DNA of 52,975 nucleotides from an uncultured Blautia sp. (GTDB lineage: Bacteria > Bacillota > Clostridia > Lachnospirales > Lachnospiraceae). Below, piece after piece: positions 9,246 to 17,194 of this stretch (position 1 is its first letter; every line of letters begins with the position of its first letter). The position numbers and the translations under genes were made by a program. The stretch lies in NCBI GenBank assembly GCA_934394545.1, contig CAKRRG010000012.1, forward strand, positions 1-52,975. Direction: 5' to 3'. Under the pieces are notes generated by a model. That model had not been told where the DNA came from, made no database searches, and was given only the letters and a program-made list of their open reading frames with translations.

Positions 9246-9326
9246 CGGGGACTTTTGCCCCCCCTTTGATACCAGATTGCTACGTGCTTTGCATTCTCGC
9301 AATCTTCATTATAACGTAAGACAATA
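9246..9326 (+). other. Unassigned intergenic hairpin region after ftsH
   Basis: Just after the ftsH stop, GGGG (9247-9250) faces a run of seven C (9258-9264). A second dyad pairs AGATTGC (9274-9280) with GCAATCT (9299-9305) around an 18-nt loop. No ORF or known RNA family is recognised. It could be an ftsH 3' UTR structure or a degenerate repeat. Confidence 0.35.
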
Positions 9327-9329
9327 AGG

Positions 9330-9363
9330 GACAGCAGAATCAACTGCTGTCTCTTGTGTTTTT
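9330..9363 (+). terminator. Terminator downstream of ftsH
   Basis: An 8-bp stem GACAGCAG/CTGCTGTC (9330-9337 with 9344-9351) is followed by a T-rich tail to 9363. Confidence 0.8.
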
Positions 9364-9382
9364 CTCAGGATTCAGCTATAAT
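9354..9382 (+). promoter_or_regulatory. Promoter of the zinc-finger gene and polA
   Basis: TTGTGT (9354-9359), a 17-nt spacer and TATAAT (9377-9382). The -35 box overlaps the T-tail of the preceding terminator. Confidence 0.55.
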
Positions 9383-9418
9383 AGGCACCATGGGGCTGTA
9401 TAAGAGAGGAGTGATTCC

Positions 9419-9757
9419 ATGAATTGCCAGACAGCAGAGAGTATGGTGAACCGGTATATTGAGCATGATTTATCTGTAGATGAGTTGGAAGAATTCCTGA
9501 AACATGTGGAGAATTGTCCATCCTGCTACGATGAACTGGAGACTTATTTTATTGTTCATGCTGCTATGCAGCAGCTTGATGAGGAAAGCGGGGATTCCAC
9601 ACTGAATTTTCGTGAACGTCTGGAGGAAGATATCCGCAGATCCAGACTTTATATATTGAGAATGAAATTTCGCCGCGCATTAAGCGGAGTAGGTTTTTGT
9701 GCGCTGATTGCCGGGCTTGGGGGATTTCTGATCTATGTTATTATGCAGATATTATGA
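9419..9757 (+). CDS. Membrane-anchored putative zinc-finger (zf-HC2, anti-sigma-like) protein
   Basis: A 112-residue protein with an N-terminal anti-sigma-type zinc finger: Cys3, His29, Cys33 and Cys36 (HVENCPSC). A helical linker and one C-terminal membrane helix (about residues 88-110) follow. This layout matches ECF anti-sigma factors of the zf-HC2 class, which hold a sigma factor at the membrane. No sigma gene is adjacent: ftsH is upstream and polA starts 29 nt downstream. It may act on a distant sigma factor or have lost its partner. AGAGGAGTG upstream supports the start. Confidence 0.7.
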   Translation: MNCQTAESMVNRYIEHDLSVDELEEFLKHVENCPSCYDELETYFIVHAAMQQLDEESGDSTLNFRERLEEDIRRSRLYILRMKFRRALSGVGFCALIAGLGGFLIYVIMQIL

Positions 9758-9786
9758 GAAAAGACACGGCCATACAGGAGGCATAT

Positions 9787-12426
9787 ATGTGTGAAAAATT
9801 ATTATTAATAGATGGTCACAGTATTTTAAACAGGGCATTTTACGGCCTTCCGGATCTGACGAATTCAGAAGGGGTGCACACAGGTGCAGTTTATGGATTT
9901 TTAAATATCCTGTTTAAAGTGCTGGGAGAAGAAGAACCGGAATATCTGGCAGTTGCTTTTGACAGAAGTGAACCAACCTTTCGTCATGAGAAATATCCGG
10001 AATACAAAGGCACACGCAAGCCGATGCCGGAGGAGCTGAAGGCACAGATTCCAATCCTTAAGGAAATGCTGGAAAAAATGGGAATTGCCACAGTCTCTAT
10101 AGCCGGCTATGAAGCAGATGATATTTTGGGCACACTGGCTAAGAAAGCAGAGCAGAAGAACCTGAACGTTACCATTCTTTCCGGAGACAGAGATCTGCTG
10201 CAGCTTATTACAAGTAAAATCCGGATCCGTCTGCCGAGAACGGTAAAGGGGCAGACTCTTATAGAAGACTATAAGGAAGAAGTGGTGAAAGAACACTTCC
10301 AGATTACTCCTTCTCAGATCATAGAATTAAAGGCTCTTATGGGGGACGCTTCAGATAATATTCCGGGAATCCCAGGTGTTGGTGAGAAGACTGCTGCAAA
10401 GCTGATCGCAGAGTACGGCTCTATAGAGAATGCTTTTGCCCACGTAGATGAAATTCCCATGAGACGTGCAAGAGAGTCCCTGAAAGAAAACTATCCTATG
10501 GCACAGCTTAGTAAAGAATTGGCAACAATTCATACAGATGCACCTGTGGAATTTGTTCAGGAGAAATTTAGAACAGGAGATTTTTATACAAAGGAAGCCT
10601 ATGAGCTTTGCAAAAAACTGGATTTTAAAAATTTTCTGACCCGATTTGATCCGTCACAAATGAATGAAAATACCATGGAACAGGACTTTTTTACCTGCAA
10701 TGATTTTGGAGGCTGCGAGTCGCTTTTTGAAAAGGCCGGACAGGCAGATAACGTGGGAGCAGCACTTCTCTGGGACAAAGAAGGCGTGTATGGTGCCGGT
10801 CTTGCTTTGAGCCTTGATGAAATGTATTATATTCCGGTGGGAGGAATGGTAACAGCTTCATATTTAAGTGATAAGCTTGGGCAACTGGGGGATAAGACAG
10901 TGGTTTGTTCCATGGATGTGAAAACCATGCTGAAGCACGCAGATTTAAGACCAGACGCGAAGGTATTTGACTGCGGAATTGCAGCTTATTTGTTAAATCC
11001 TCTGAAAAGCACTTATACTTATGAGGAGCTTGCCAGAGAGTATCTGGATGGAACGCTTCTTCCGGGAAGAGAAGAACTTTTGGGAAAAATATCTCTGAAA
11101 AAGGCCTGGGAAGAGGATTTGCCCCAGATGGAACAGCTGGCCTGCTATATGGCTTACACCGCATATGCTACCAGGAAACCATTAGAAGAGAAGCTTCAGG
11201 AAACAGATATGTGGAAGGTTTATACAGAAATTGAGCTTCCACTGGTATTTACTTTGGATTCTATGGAGAAATGGGGAATTCAGGTAAAGGGCGAAGAACT
11301 GAAAAAATACGGTGAAGAATTGACGGTACGTATTCAGGAACTGGAAAAGCTGATCTGGGAGCAGGCCGGGGAAGAGTTTAATATTAATTCTCCGAAGCAG
11401 CTTGGCGTGATCCTTTTTGAAAAAATGTCCATTCCGGGAGGGAAGAAGACGAAAACCGGTTATTCCACATCGGCGGATATACTTGAGAAACTGGCGGCGG
11501 AGTATCCGATCGTAAATCATATTCTGGAATATCGTCAGCTTACAAAGCTGAAATCCACCTATGCAGATGGTCTTGGCGCAGTGATCGAAGCGGATGGAAG
11601 AATTCATTCTACCTTTAACCAGACCATTACGGCCACAGGCCGGATCAGCAGCACCGAGCCTAATCTTCAGAACATTCCAGTCCGCATGGAACTGGGAAGA
11701 TTGATCCGAAAGGTGTTTGTACCGGAACCTGGATTTGTGTTTCTGGATGCGGATTATTCTCAGATTGAACTTCGTGTGCTGGCACATATGTCAGGGGATG
11801 AGAAATTGATCGAGGCATACAAAGAGGCAGAGGATATTCACCGGCTAACTGCTTCACAGGTTTTCCATATTCCGCTTGATGAGGTTACTCCGCTGCAAAG
11901 ACGAAATGCGAAAGCAGTAAATTTTGGAATTGTTTATGGCATCAGTTCCTTTGGCCTTAGTCAGGATCTTAGTATTACCAGAAAAGAGGCAGCTGCTTAT
12001 ATTCAGAAATATTTTGAGACTTACCCAAGCATCAAAGGATTTCTGGATGGACTTGTGGCGCAGGGAAAAGAAAAAGGCTATGTTACGACCATGTTTGGAA
12101 GGAGACGGCCGGTTCCGGAATTGAAGTCTTCTAATTTTATGCAAAGGTCTTTTGGTGAGCGTGTAGCTATGAATTCTCCTATTCAGGGAACGGCTGCAGA
12201 TATTATCAAAATTGCCATGAATCGTGTATACAAGAGACTTTTGGATGAAAAACTGAGATCCAGATTGGTGCTTCAGGTACACGATGAATTGTTGATCGAG
12301 ACCTGGAAGGATGAAATTCCGCAGGTTTCCAGAATCCTGGAAGAGGAAATGAAGGGTGCGGCCAAGTTGTCCGTGGAACTGGAAGTAGATATGCATCAGG
12401 GAAACAACTGGTACGAAGCAAAGTAA
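9787..12426 (+). CDS. polA: DNA polymerase I
   Basis: An 879-residue family A polymerase for Okazaki fragment processing and repair. The N-terminal 5'-3' exonuclease domain (1 to about 290) has YKGTRKPMPEEL, GYEADDILGT and LMGDASDNIPG. The polymerase domain has motif A DADYSQIELRVLAHMSGD (about 654), the O-helix RRNAKAVNFGIVYG (about 704) and motif C QVHDELLIE (about 830). The middle 3'-5' exonuclease domain lacks the DxE and other metal-binding acids, so proofreading should be absent, as in Bacillus enzymes. The start is ATG 9787 because CAGGAGG lies 5 nt upstream; the longer frame overlaps the zinc-finger gene. Confidence 0.96.
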   Translation: MCEKLLLIDGHSILNRAFYGLPDLTNSEGVHTGAVYGFLNILFKVLGEEEPEYLAVAFDRSEPTFRHEKYPEYKGTRKPMPEELKAQIPILKEMLEKMGIATVSIAGYEADDILGTLAKKAEQKNLNVTILSGDRDLLQLITSKIRIRLPRTVKGQTLIEDYKEEVVKEHFQITPSQIIELKALMGDASDNIPGIPGVGEKTAAKLIAEYGSIENAFAHVDEIPMRRARESLKENYPMAQLSKELATIHTDAPVEFVQEKFRTGDFYTKEAYELCKKLDFKNFLTRFDPSQMNENTMEQDFFTCNDFGGCESLFEKAGQADNVGAALLWDKEGVYGAGLALSLDEMYYIPVGGMVTASYLSDKLGQLGDKTVVCSMDVKTMLKHADLRPDAKVFDCGIAAYLLNPLKSTYTYEELAREYLDGTLLPGREELLGKISLKKAWEEDLPQMEQLACYMAYTAYATRKPLEEKLQETDMWKVYTEIELPLVFTLDSMEKWGIQVKGEELKKYGEELTVRIQELEKLIWEQAGEEFNINSPKQLGVILFEKMSIPGGKKTKTGYSTSADILEKLAAEYPIVNHILEYRQLTKLKSTYADGLGAVIEADGRIHSTFNQTITATGRISSTEPNLQNIPVRMELGRLIRKVFVPEPGFVFLDADYSQIELRVLAHMSGDEKLIEAYKEAEDIHRLTASQVFHIPLDEVTPLQRRNAKAVNFGIVYGISSFGLSQDLSITRKEAAAYIQKYFETYPSIKGFLDGLVAQGKEKGYVTTMFGRRRPVPELKSSNFMQRSFGERVAMNSPIQGTAADIIKIAMNRVYKRLLDEKLRSRLVLQVHDELLIETWKDEIPQVSRILEEEMKGAAKLSVELEVDMHQGNNWYEAK

Positions 12427-12437
12427 GGAACAAGAAA

Positions 12438-13037
12438 ATGAAAATAATTGGAATTACGGGGGGAGTAGGCGCCGGAAAGAGTACGGTGCTTGCTTACCTT
12501 GAGCAAAAATATGGCGCTTTTGTTATACAGGCAGATGAAGTGGGGCATATTGTAATGGAACCGGGGCAGGAATGTTACAGACCGGTAATTCAGCTGTTTG
12601 GAGAAGAAGTAATAAAAAGTGATAAAACTATTGACCGGAAGCTGGTTTCTGATGTAGTATTTGGGCAACCTGAATTTTTGACCCACTTGAATGAAATCAT
12701 TCATCCTGCTGTAAAACGCTATATTTTAAAAAAACTGGAAGAACAGAGAGAGAAGGGCTGTAAGCTTTGCGTGGTAGAGGCTGCTCTTTTTCTGGAAGAA
12801 CATTACCAGGATTTTTGTGATGAAGTGTGGTATATTTATACAGATGAGGAAATCCGAATTCGGAGATTGATGGAGAAACGAGGATATTCCAGAGAGAAAT
12901 CTCTTGGAATCATCAGAAATCAGGCGTCAGAAGAATATTTCCGTGCGCATACGGATTACGTGATAGAGAATAACGGTGATCTGGAAATAACGTGGAAGCA
13001 GATAGACGAAGGAGTAAGAAGAAATGAGACTTTGTAG
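12438..13037 (+). CDS. coaE: Dephospho-CoA kinase
   Basis: A 199-residue P-loop kinase that phosphorylates the 3'-OH of dephospho-CoA, the last step of coenzyme A synthesis. Walker A is GGVGAGKS at residues 8-15. The adenine- and CoA-site stretches QADEVGH and HPAVKRYI are present, and the lid region is EEIRIRRLMEKRGYS. It begins 11 nt after polA and overlaps the next gene by 14 nt, so polA-coaE-metallohydrolase form a tight operon. The polA-coaE order is common in Firmicutes. Confidence 0.93.
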   Translation: MKIIGITGGVGAGKSTVLAYLEQKYGAFVIQADEVGHIVMEPGQECYRPVIQLFGEEVIKSDKTIDRKLVSDVVFGQPEFLTHLNEIIHPAVKRYILKKLEEQREKGCKLCVVEAALFLEEHYQDFCDEVWYIYTDEEIRIRRLMEKRGYSREKSLGIIRNQASEEYFRAHTDYVIENNGDLEITWKQIDEGVRRNETL

Positions 13038-13821
13038 CATTGCCAGTGGAAGCAGCGGAAACTGTATTTACGTGGGGTCTGAAGAAACCCATGTTCTGGT
13101 AGATACAGGAATCAGCGGCAAAAGGATCGAGCAGGGACTGAACCAGCTGGAGCTTACTGGCGGGGACATTGATGCGATTCTGGTTACCCATGAACACTCG
13201 GATCATATTAGTGGTCTTGGAGTGATGGCACGCAGGTATCACATTCCGGTGTATACAACAGGAGGCACTGCAGATGCGATCAGCAGAATGAAGAATATGC
13301 AGAACCTTCCGGAAAATACCTTTCATGAAATTGTGGAAGATCAGGATTTCTCTATTAAGGATCTGACGATCCATCCTTTTTCCATCCCGCATGATGCGGC
13401 TCAGCCTGTGGGCTACCGGGTGGAATGTGGAGACAAGGCTGTTGGGATCGCAACAGATCTTGGGAAATATAATGATTACATAGTTGAGAATTTACAGGAT
13501 CTGGATGCTCTTTTGCTGGAAGCAAACCATGATATCCGCATGCTGCAGGTAGGAAAATATCCCTACTATCTGAAGCAGCGTATTTTAGGTGACAGGGGGC
13601 ATCTTTCTAATGAAAATGCAGGAAGACTGCTTTGCAGACTTTTACACGACGATATGAAGGCAATTTTTCTTGGCCACCTAAGCAAGGAAAATAATTATGA
13701 GGCACTGGCGTATGAAACCGTGTGCTCAGAGGTAACACTTGGAGATAATCCATACAAGTCAAAGGATTTTAAAATACAGGTTGCGAAACGGGACGGTATT
13801 TCTGGTGTAGTTATGTTGTAG
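13024..13821 (+). CDS. MBL-fold metallo-hydrolase, YycJ/WalJ-like
   Basis: A 265-residue metallo-beta-lactamase-fold protein. The metal site is HEHSDH (THEHSDHISGL). Further ligand candidates are IPHDAAQPVGY, ATDLGKYND, EANHDIRML and the late FLGHLSKENN. The N-terminus MRLCSIASGSSGNCIYV is diagnostic for the YycJ/WalJ group, which in other Firmicutes is a nuclease-like enzyme. Here it is not next to a walRK operon but in the polA-coaE operon. The start at 13024 lies inside coaE with AAGGAGTAAGAAG upstream, suggesting translational coupling. Confidence 0.85.
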   Translation: MRLCSIASGSSGNCIYVGSEETHVLVDTGISGKRIEQGLNQLELTGGDIDAILVTHEHSDHISGLGVMARRYHIPVYTTGGTADAISRMKNMQNLPENTFHEIVEDQDFSIKDLTIHPFSIPHDAAQPVGYRVECGDKAVGIATDLGKYNDYIVENLQDLDALLLEANHDIRMLQVGKYPYYLKQRILGDRGHLSNENAGRLLCRLLHDDMKAIFLGHLSKENNYEALAYETVCSEVTLGDNPYKSKDFKIQVAKRDGISGVVML

Positions 13822-13862
13822 CATAATTGCTCGAAACAATAAGAGGAACTGGCAGCTATGCC

Positions 13863-13940
13863 ATTTGATAAGTGTCCGGTTTTTATATACAGATCATGGG
13901 GATTTTTCCCCTGAGATTATCAAATATGGGCAGAAACCCA
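13863..13940 (+). promoter_or_regulatory. Structured leader of the ACT/UPF0210 operon (unassigned RNA)
   Basis: A perfect 9-bp closing stem pairs 13863-13871 with 13917-13925 (ATTTGATAA/TTATCAAAT). It encloses a hairpin GGGGA-TTTT-TCCCC (13898-13911), extended by CA/TG past one bulge. A third hairpin, TGGG/CCCA (13927-13940), lies just before the AGGAGG at 13948-13953. It matches no riboswitch class I can recall. A cis-regulatory role is inferred from the geometry only. Confidence 0.4.
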
Positions 13941-13958
13941 AAATACAGGAGGAGAATC

Positions 13959-14231
13959 ATGAAGAAAACAATTATCACAGTAGTAGGAAATGACAAAGTT
14001 GGTATTATCGCAAAGGTATGTACCTATCTTGCCGAGAATCAGGTTAATATTCTGGATATTACCCAGACAATCGTACAGGGTTACTTTAATATGATGATGG
14101 TTACAGATACCAGTGCATCTGTGAAAGAGGTTTCGACGCTTTCTAATGAACTGGCTGCTCTTGGGGATGAAATCGGTGTAGTGATTCATTGCCAGCATGA
14201 GGATATTTTTAACGTCATGCATCGAATCTGA
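13959..14231 (+). CDS. ACT domain-containing protein (UPF0237 family)
   Basis: A 90-residue single ACT domain, a fold that usually binds amino acids and controls enzymes or transcription. The glycine-turn signature VVGNDKVGIIAKVCTYLAE and the beta strand ILDITQTIVQGYFNMMMV are clear. CAGGAGGAGAATC before ATG 13959 sets the start; upstream in-frame ATGs lie in the structured leader. It is paired with a UPF0210 protein 51 nt downstream. This pairing is widely conserved in Firmicutes and archaea. The ligand and target are unknown; an amino-acid-sensing partner of UPF0210 is a reasonable inference. Confidence 0.88.
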   Translation: MKKTIITVVGNDKVGIIAKVCTYLAENQVNILDITQTIVQGYFNMMMVTDTSASVKEVSTLSNELAALGDEIGVVIHCQHEDIFNVMHRI

Positions 14232-14282
14232 GAGAGAAGTCCCAATCAGACAGTACATCTATAGAAAGGAACACGAATTGCG

Positions 14283-15647
14283 ATGATTAATATATTTGAG
14301 GTAAATGAGACTAATAAAATGATCGAGCAGGAGAATCTGGATGTTCGTACCATCACTCTTGGAATCAGCCTGCTGGATTGTATTGACACAGATCTTGATA
14401 AATTAAATGAGAAAATTTATAACAAAATTACCACATATGCCAAGGAATTGGTAGCAACCGGTGAGAAAATATCAGCTCAGTATGGAATTCCTATTGTAAA
14501 CAAGAGAATTTCCGTAACACCGATCGGACTGGTTGGTGGTGCTGCATGTAAGAAAACAGAAGATTTTGTAACAATTGCAAAAACTCTTGATAAGGCTGCA
14601 AAGCAGGTTGGAGTGAACTTTATCGGAGGATACAGTGCTCTTGTAAGTAAAGGAATGACTCCTGCCGAGGAGCTTCTGATCCGTTCTATTCCACAGGCAC
14701 TTGCAAGTACAGAGCGTGTATGCAGCTCCGTAAACATCGGTTCTACGAAGACAGGAATCAACATGGATGCCGTTAAGCTTATGGGAGAGATCATTCTTGA
14801 AACAGCCCAGGCTACAAAGGAACAGGATTCTCTTGGCTGTGCGAAGCTGGTAGTTTTCTGTAATGCGCCGGATGACAATCCATTTATGGCGGGCGCTTTC
14901 CATGGCGTAACAGAAGCAGACAGCATTATTAATGTAGGTGTCAGCGGACCTGGTGTTGTAAAAACAGCTCTTGAAAAAGTAAGAGGAGAGGATTTTGAAA
15001 CTCTTTGTGAGATGATCAAACGTACTGCATTTAAGGTAACACGTGTAGGTCAGCTGGTTGCACGTGAGGCATCCAAGATGCTTGGTGTTCCATTTGGTAT
15101 TGTGGATCTTTCCCTTGCACCTACTCCTGCAATCGGTGACAGTGTGGCTGAGATCCTGGAAGAAATCGGTCTTGAGAGAGCGGGTGCTCCGGGAACCACA
15201 GCAGCGCTTGCCTTGTTAAATGACCAGGTGAAAAAAGGCGGTGTAATGGCATCTACAGCAGTCGGAGGACTGAGCGGTGCATTTATTCCGGTCAGTGAGG
15301 ATCAGGGAATGATCGATGCTGTAACCGCAGGGGCACTTACTCTTGAAAAATTAGAGGCTATGACCTGTGTCTGCTCGGTAGGCCTTGATATGATCGCAGT
15401 TCCAGGAGATACCAAAGCCTCTACGATTTCCGGTATCATTGCAGATGAAGCTGCCATCGGAATGGTGAACCAGAAGACAACAGCAGTCCGTCTGATTCCG
15501 GTTATTGGAAAAGGAGTAGGAGAGACCGTCGAATTCGGTGGCCTTCTTGGTTATGCACCGATCATGCCGGTTAATAATTTCTCCTGTGAAGCATTTGTAG
15601 CAAGAGGCGGACGTATTCCGGCACCAATCCATAGCTTCAAAAATTAA
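14283..15647 (+). CDS. UPF0210 (DUF711) family protein
   Basis: A 454-residue protein of the UPF0210/DUF711 family, distantly related to the pyruvate formate-lyase fold but without the glycyl-radical machinery. Recognisable segments are [21 protein letters not shown], read here in two parts ([12 protein letters not shown] and [13 protein letters not shown]), the repeated Gly-rich [21 protein letters not shown], of which [17 protein letters not shown] is typical, and [18 protein letters not shown] near the C-terminus. Its function is not established. The preceding ACT-domain gene suggests a small-molecule-regulated enzyme. GAAAGGAACACG precedes the ATG. No terminator is visible after the stop, so transcripts may read into the T-box leader. 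Confidence 0.88.
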   Translation: MINIFEVNETNKMIEQENLDVRTITLGISLLDCIDTDLDKLNEKIYNKITTYAKELVATGEKISAQYGIPIVNKRISVTPIGLVGGAACKKTEDFVTIAKTLDKAAKQVGVNFIGGYSALVSKGMTPAEELLIRSIPQALASTERVCSSVNIGSTKTGINMDAVKLMGEIILETAQATKEQDSLGCAKLVVFCNAPDDNPFMAGAFHGVTEADSIINVGVSGPGVVKTALEKVRGEDFETLCEMIKRTAFKVTRVGQLVAREASKMLGVPFGIVDLSLAPTPAIGDSVAEILEEIGLERAGAPGTTAALALLNDQVKKGGVMASTAVGGLSGAFIPVSEDQGMIDAVTAGALTLEKLEAMTCVCSVGLDMIAVPGDTKASTISGIIADEAAIGMVNQKTTAVRLIPVIGKGVGETVEFGGLLGYAPIMPVNNFSCEAFVARGGRIPAPIHSFKN

Positions 15648-15655
15648 AAATCCAC

Positions 15656-15684
15656 TTGACATTTCTACATCACTGTGCTAAAGT
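15656..15684 (+). promoter_or_regulatory. Promoter of the tryptophan T-box leader
   Basis: TTGACA (15656-15661), a 17-nt spacer and TAAAGT (15679-15684). It begins 9 nt after the UPF0210 stop codon. Confidence 0.8.
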
Positions 15685-15689
15685 ATAAA

Positions 15690-16012
15690 CCAGTAAAACC
15701 GATGAGAAAGAGTAGTAAATCAGATGTGACATTTGATCATTATGAATGGACTGAGTAATGATCTGGCAGAGAGCGAAGGATGGTGGGAGCTTCGTATGGA
15801 ATGGCTGATGGAATGGACTTTCGAGGGCGGTCCGAAATTATATATTTTGAGAGTAGGCACCGACGGGAACCGAACCCGTTACCAATCAGGAGTGTATGTT
15901 TGTACATGAGAAAGTGGACGATTTGTCAATTTGAGTGGCACCGCGATAATAAGATTTTATTACCGTCTCAAAGAACAACAGAAAATGTTGTTTTTTGAAG
16001 ACGGTATTTTTA
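15690..16012 (+). ncRNA. T-box riboswitch, tryptophan specifier (UGG)
   Basis: A T-box leader that senses uncharged tRNA. Stem I has the AGTA element near 15712, the distal AGAGAG / GATGGTGGGAGC block (about 15769-15790), and a specifier segment GAA-TGG-AC followed by TTTCGAG. This gives codon UGG (Trp) at 15814-15816. A stem III-like hairpin ACGGG/CCCGT and the T-box sequence GAGTGGCACCGCG (15933-15945) follow. The terminator pairs 15961-15980 with 15986-16006 and has a U-tail. When tRNA-Trp is uncharged, the antiterminator should form and transcription enter trpXYZ. This structure fills most of the 15648-16153 gap. Confidence 0.93.
15961..16011 (+). terminator. T-box regulated terminator
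   Basis: TACCGTCT (15961-15968) pairs with AGACGGTA (15999-16006). The inner arm pairs CAAAGAACAACA with TGTTGTTTTTTG around a GAAAA loop, and five U follow. Confidence 0.92.
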
Positions 16013-16153
16013 ATACCCTGGAATGTTCACAGTAATTGCTGATGGATATGGGAAGGGCAAAACAGACACCACTCATTCTTTCTCGCAGACAAGATGCAGG
16101 GAAATCGGCTTAGTTATTTTCCAGCCAATTTTAAGAGAGAGAGGAAAAATACT

Positions 16154-17179
16154 ATGAAAAAAAGAATGATCGCAATCGCAGCAGCAACAATGGCAACTAT
16201 GATGATGGCAACACCTGTTCTTGCAGAGGACTACAAGATTGGTATCTGCAACTATGTGGATGACGCTTCTTTGAACCAGATCGTAGATAATCTGGAAAAC
16301 CGTCTGAAAGAAATCGGCGACGAGAAGGGTGTTAATTTTGAAATATCTTATGATAACTGTAATGCGGATGCTAACGTTATGGAGCAGATCATATCTGATT
16401 TCCAGGCAGATGGAGTGGACCTTATGGTTGGAGTTGCCACACCTGTAGCCATGCGTATGCAGGCAAGCACAGAAGGAACCGATACACCGGTAGTATTTTC
16501 CGCAGTATCCGATCCCGTTGGAGCAGGACTTGTAGAATCCATGGATGCACCTGGCGCGAACCTTACCGGAACAAGCGATTATCTGGATACGGCTTCCATT
16601 ATGAAACTGATTCAGGCTGTGAATCCGGATACAAAGAAGATCGGACTTTTATATGATATCGGACAGGATTCCTCTACCGCAGCAATTGAAGCTGCAAAGG
16701 CTTACATGGATGAAAATGAAATTGAATATGTAGAGCGTACCGGAACGACTACAGATGAGGTTCAGCTTGCAGCAGATGCACTTGTGGCAGATGGTGTTGA
16801 TGCCGTATTTACCCCGACGGACAATACGATCATGACAGCAGAGCTTTCTATCTATGAGAAATTCATTGATGCAGGAATTCCACACTATACAGGAGCTGAT
16901 TCCTTTGCATTAAACGGAGCATTTGCAGGATACGGTGTTGACTATGCAAACCTTGGTGCAAAGACAGCCGACATGGTTGCAGACATTCTCTTAAATGGTG
17001 CAGATCCGGCAACAACTCCTGTAGAAACCTTTGATAATGGTACTGCAACTGTAAATACAGAAACCTGCGAAGGCCTTGGCCTTGATTTTGAAACTGTGAA
17101 AGCTGCTATGGAGCCGCTTTGCACACAGGTAAATGAAATCGTTACAGCAGAGAGCTTTGACGACCTGGAAAATAATTAA
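16154..17179 (+). CDS. trpX: Tryptophan ABC transporter substrate-binding protein (TrpX-like)
   Basis: A 341-residue periplasmic-binding-type protein of the ABC_sub_bind/TrpX family. The signal peptide spans residues 1-24, ending PVLA|ED. There is no lipobox cysteine, so lipid anchoring is not predicted, unusual for a Gram-positive binding protein. Family stretches include VGVATPVAMRMQ, VFSAVSDPVGAGLV and TPTDNTIMTAE. The protein contains no tryptophan. The start at 16154 has AGAGAGAGGAAAAA upstream. Substrate assignment rests mainly on the UGG T-box and on known TrpXYZ systems in other Firmicutes. Confidence 0.88.
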   Translation: MKKRMIAIAAATMATMMMATPVLAEDYKIGICNYVDDASLNQIVDNLENRLKEIGDEKGVNFEISYDNCNADANVMEQIISDFQADGVDLMVGVATPVAMRMQASTEGTDTPVVFSAVSDPVGAGLVESMDAPGANLTGTSDYLDTASIMKLIQAVNPDTKKIGLLYDIGQDSSTAAIEAAKAYMDENEIEYVERTGTTTDEVQLAADALVADGVDAVFTPTDNTIMTAELSIYEKFIDAGIPHYTGADSFALNGAFAGYGVDYANLGAKTADMVADILLNGADPATTPVETFDNGTATVNTETCEGLGLDFETVKAAMEPLCTQVNEIVTAESFDDLENN

Positions 17180-17194
17180 CCGGAGGAAAAAATT

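Noticed and set aside
9754..9786. An earlier polA start at ATG 9754, overlapping the zinc-finger gene stop
   Set aside because: CAGGAGG lies 5 nt before ATG 9787, and MCEKLLLIDGHSILNRAF is the normal Pol I N-terminus.
13822..13958. A known riboswitch (ZTP, preQ1, glycine) before the ACT/UPF0210 operon
   Set aside because: None of the conserved core sequences of those classes is found; it is kept only as an unassigned structure.
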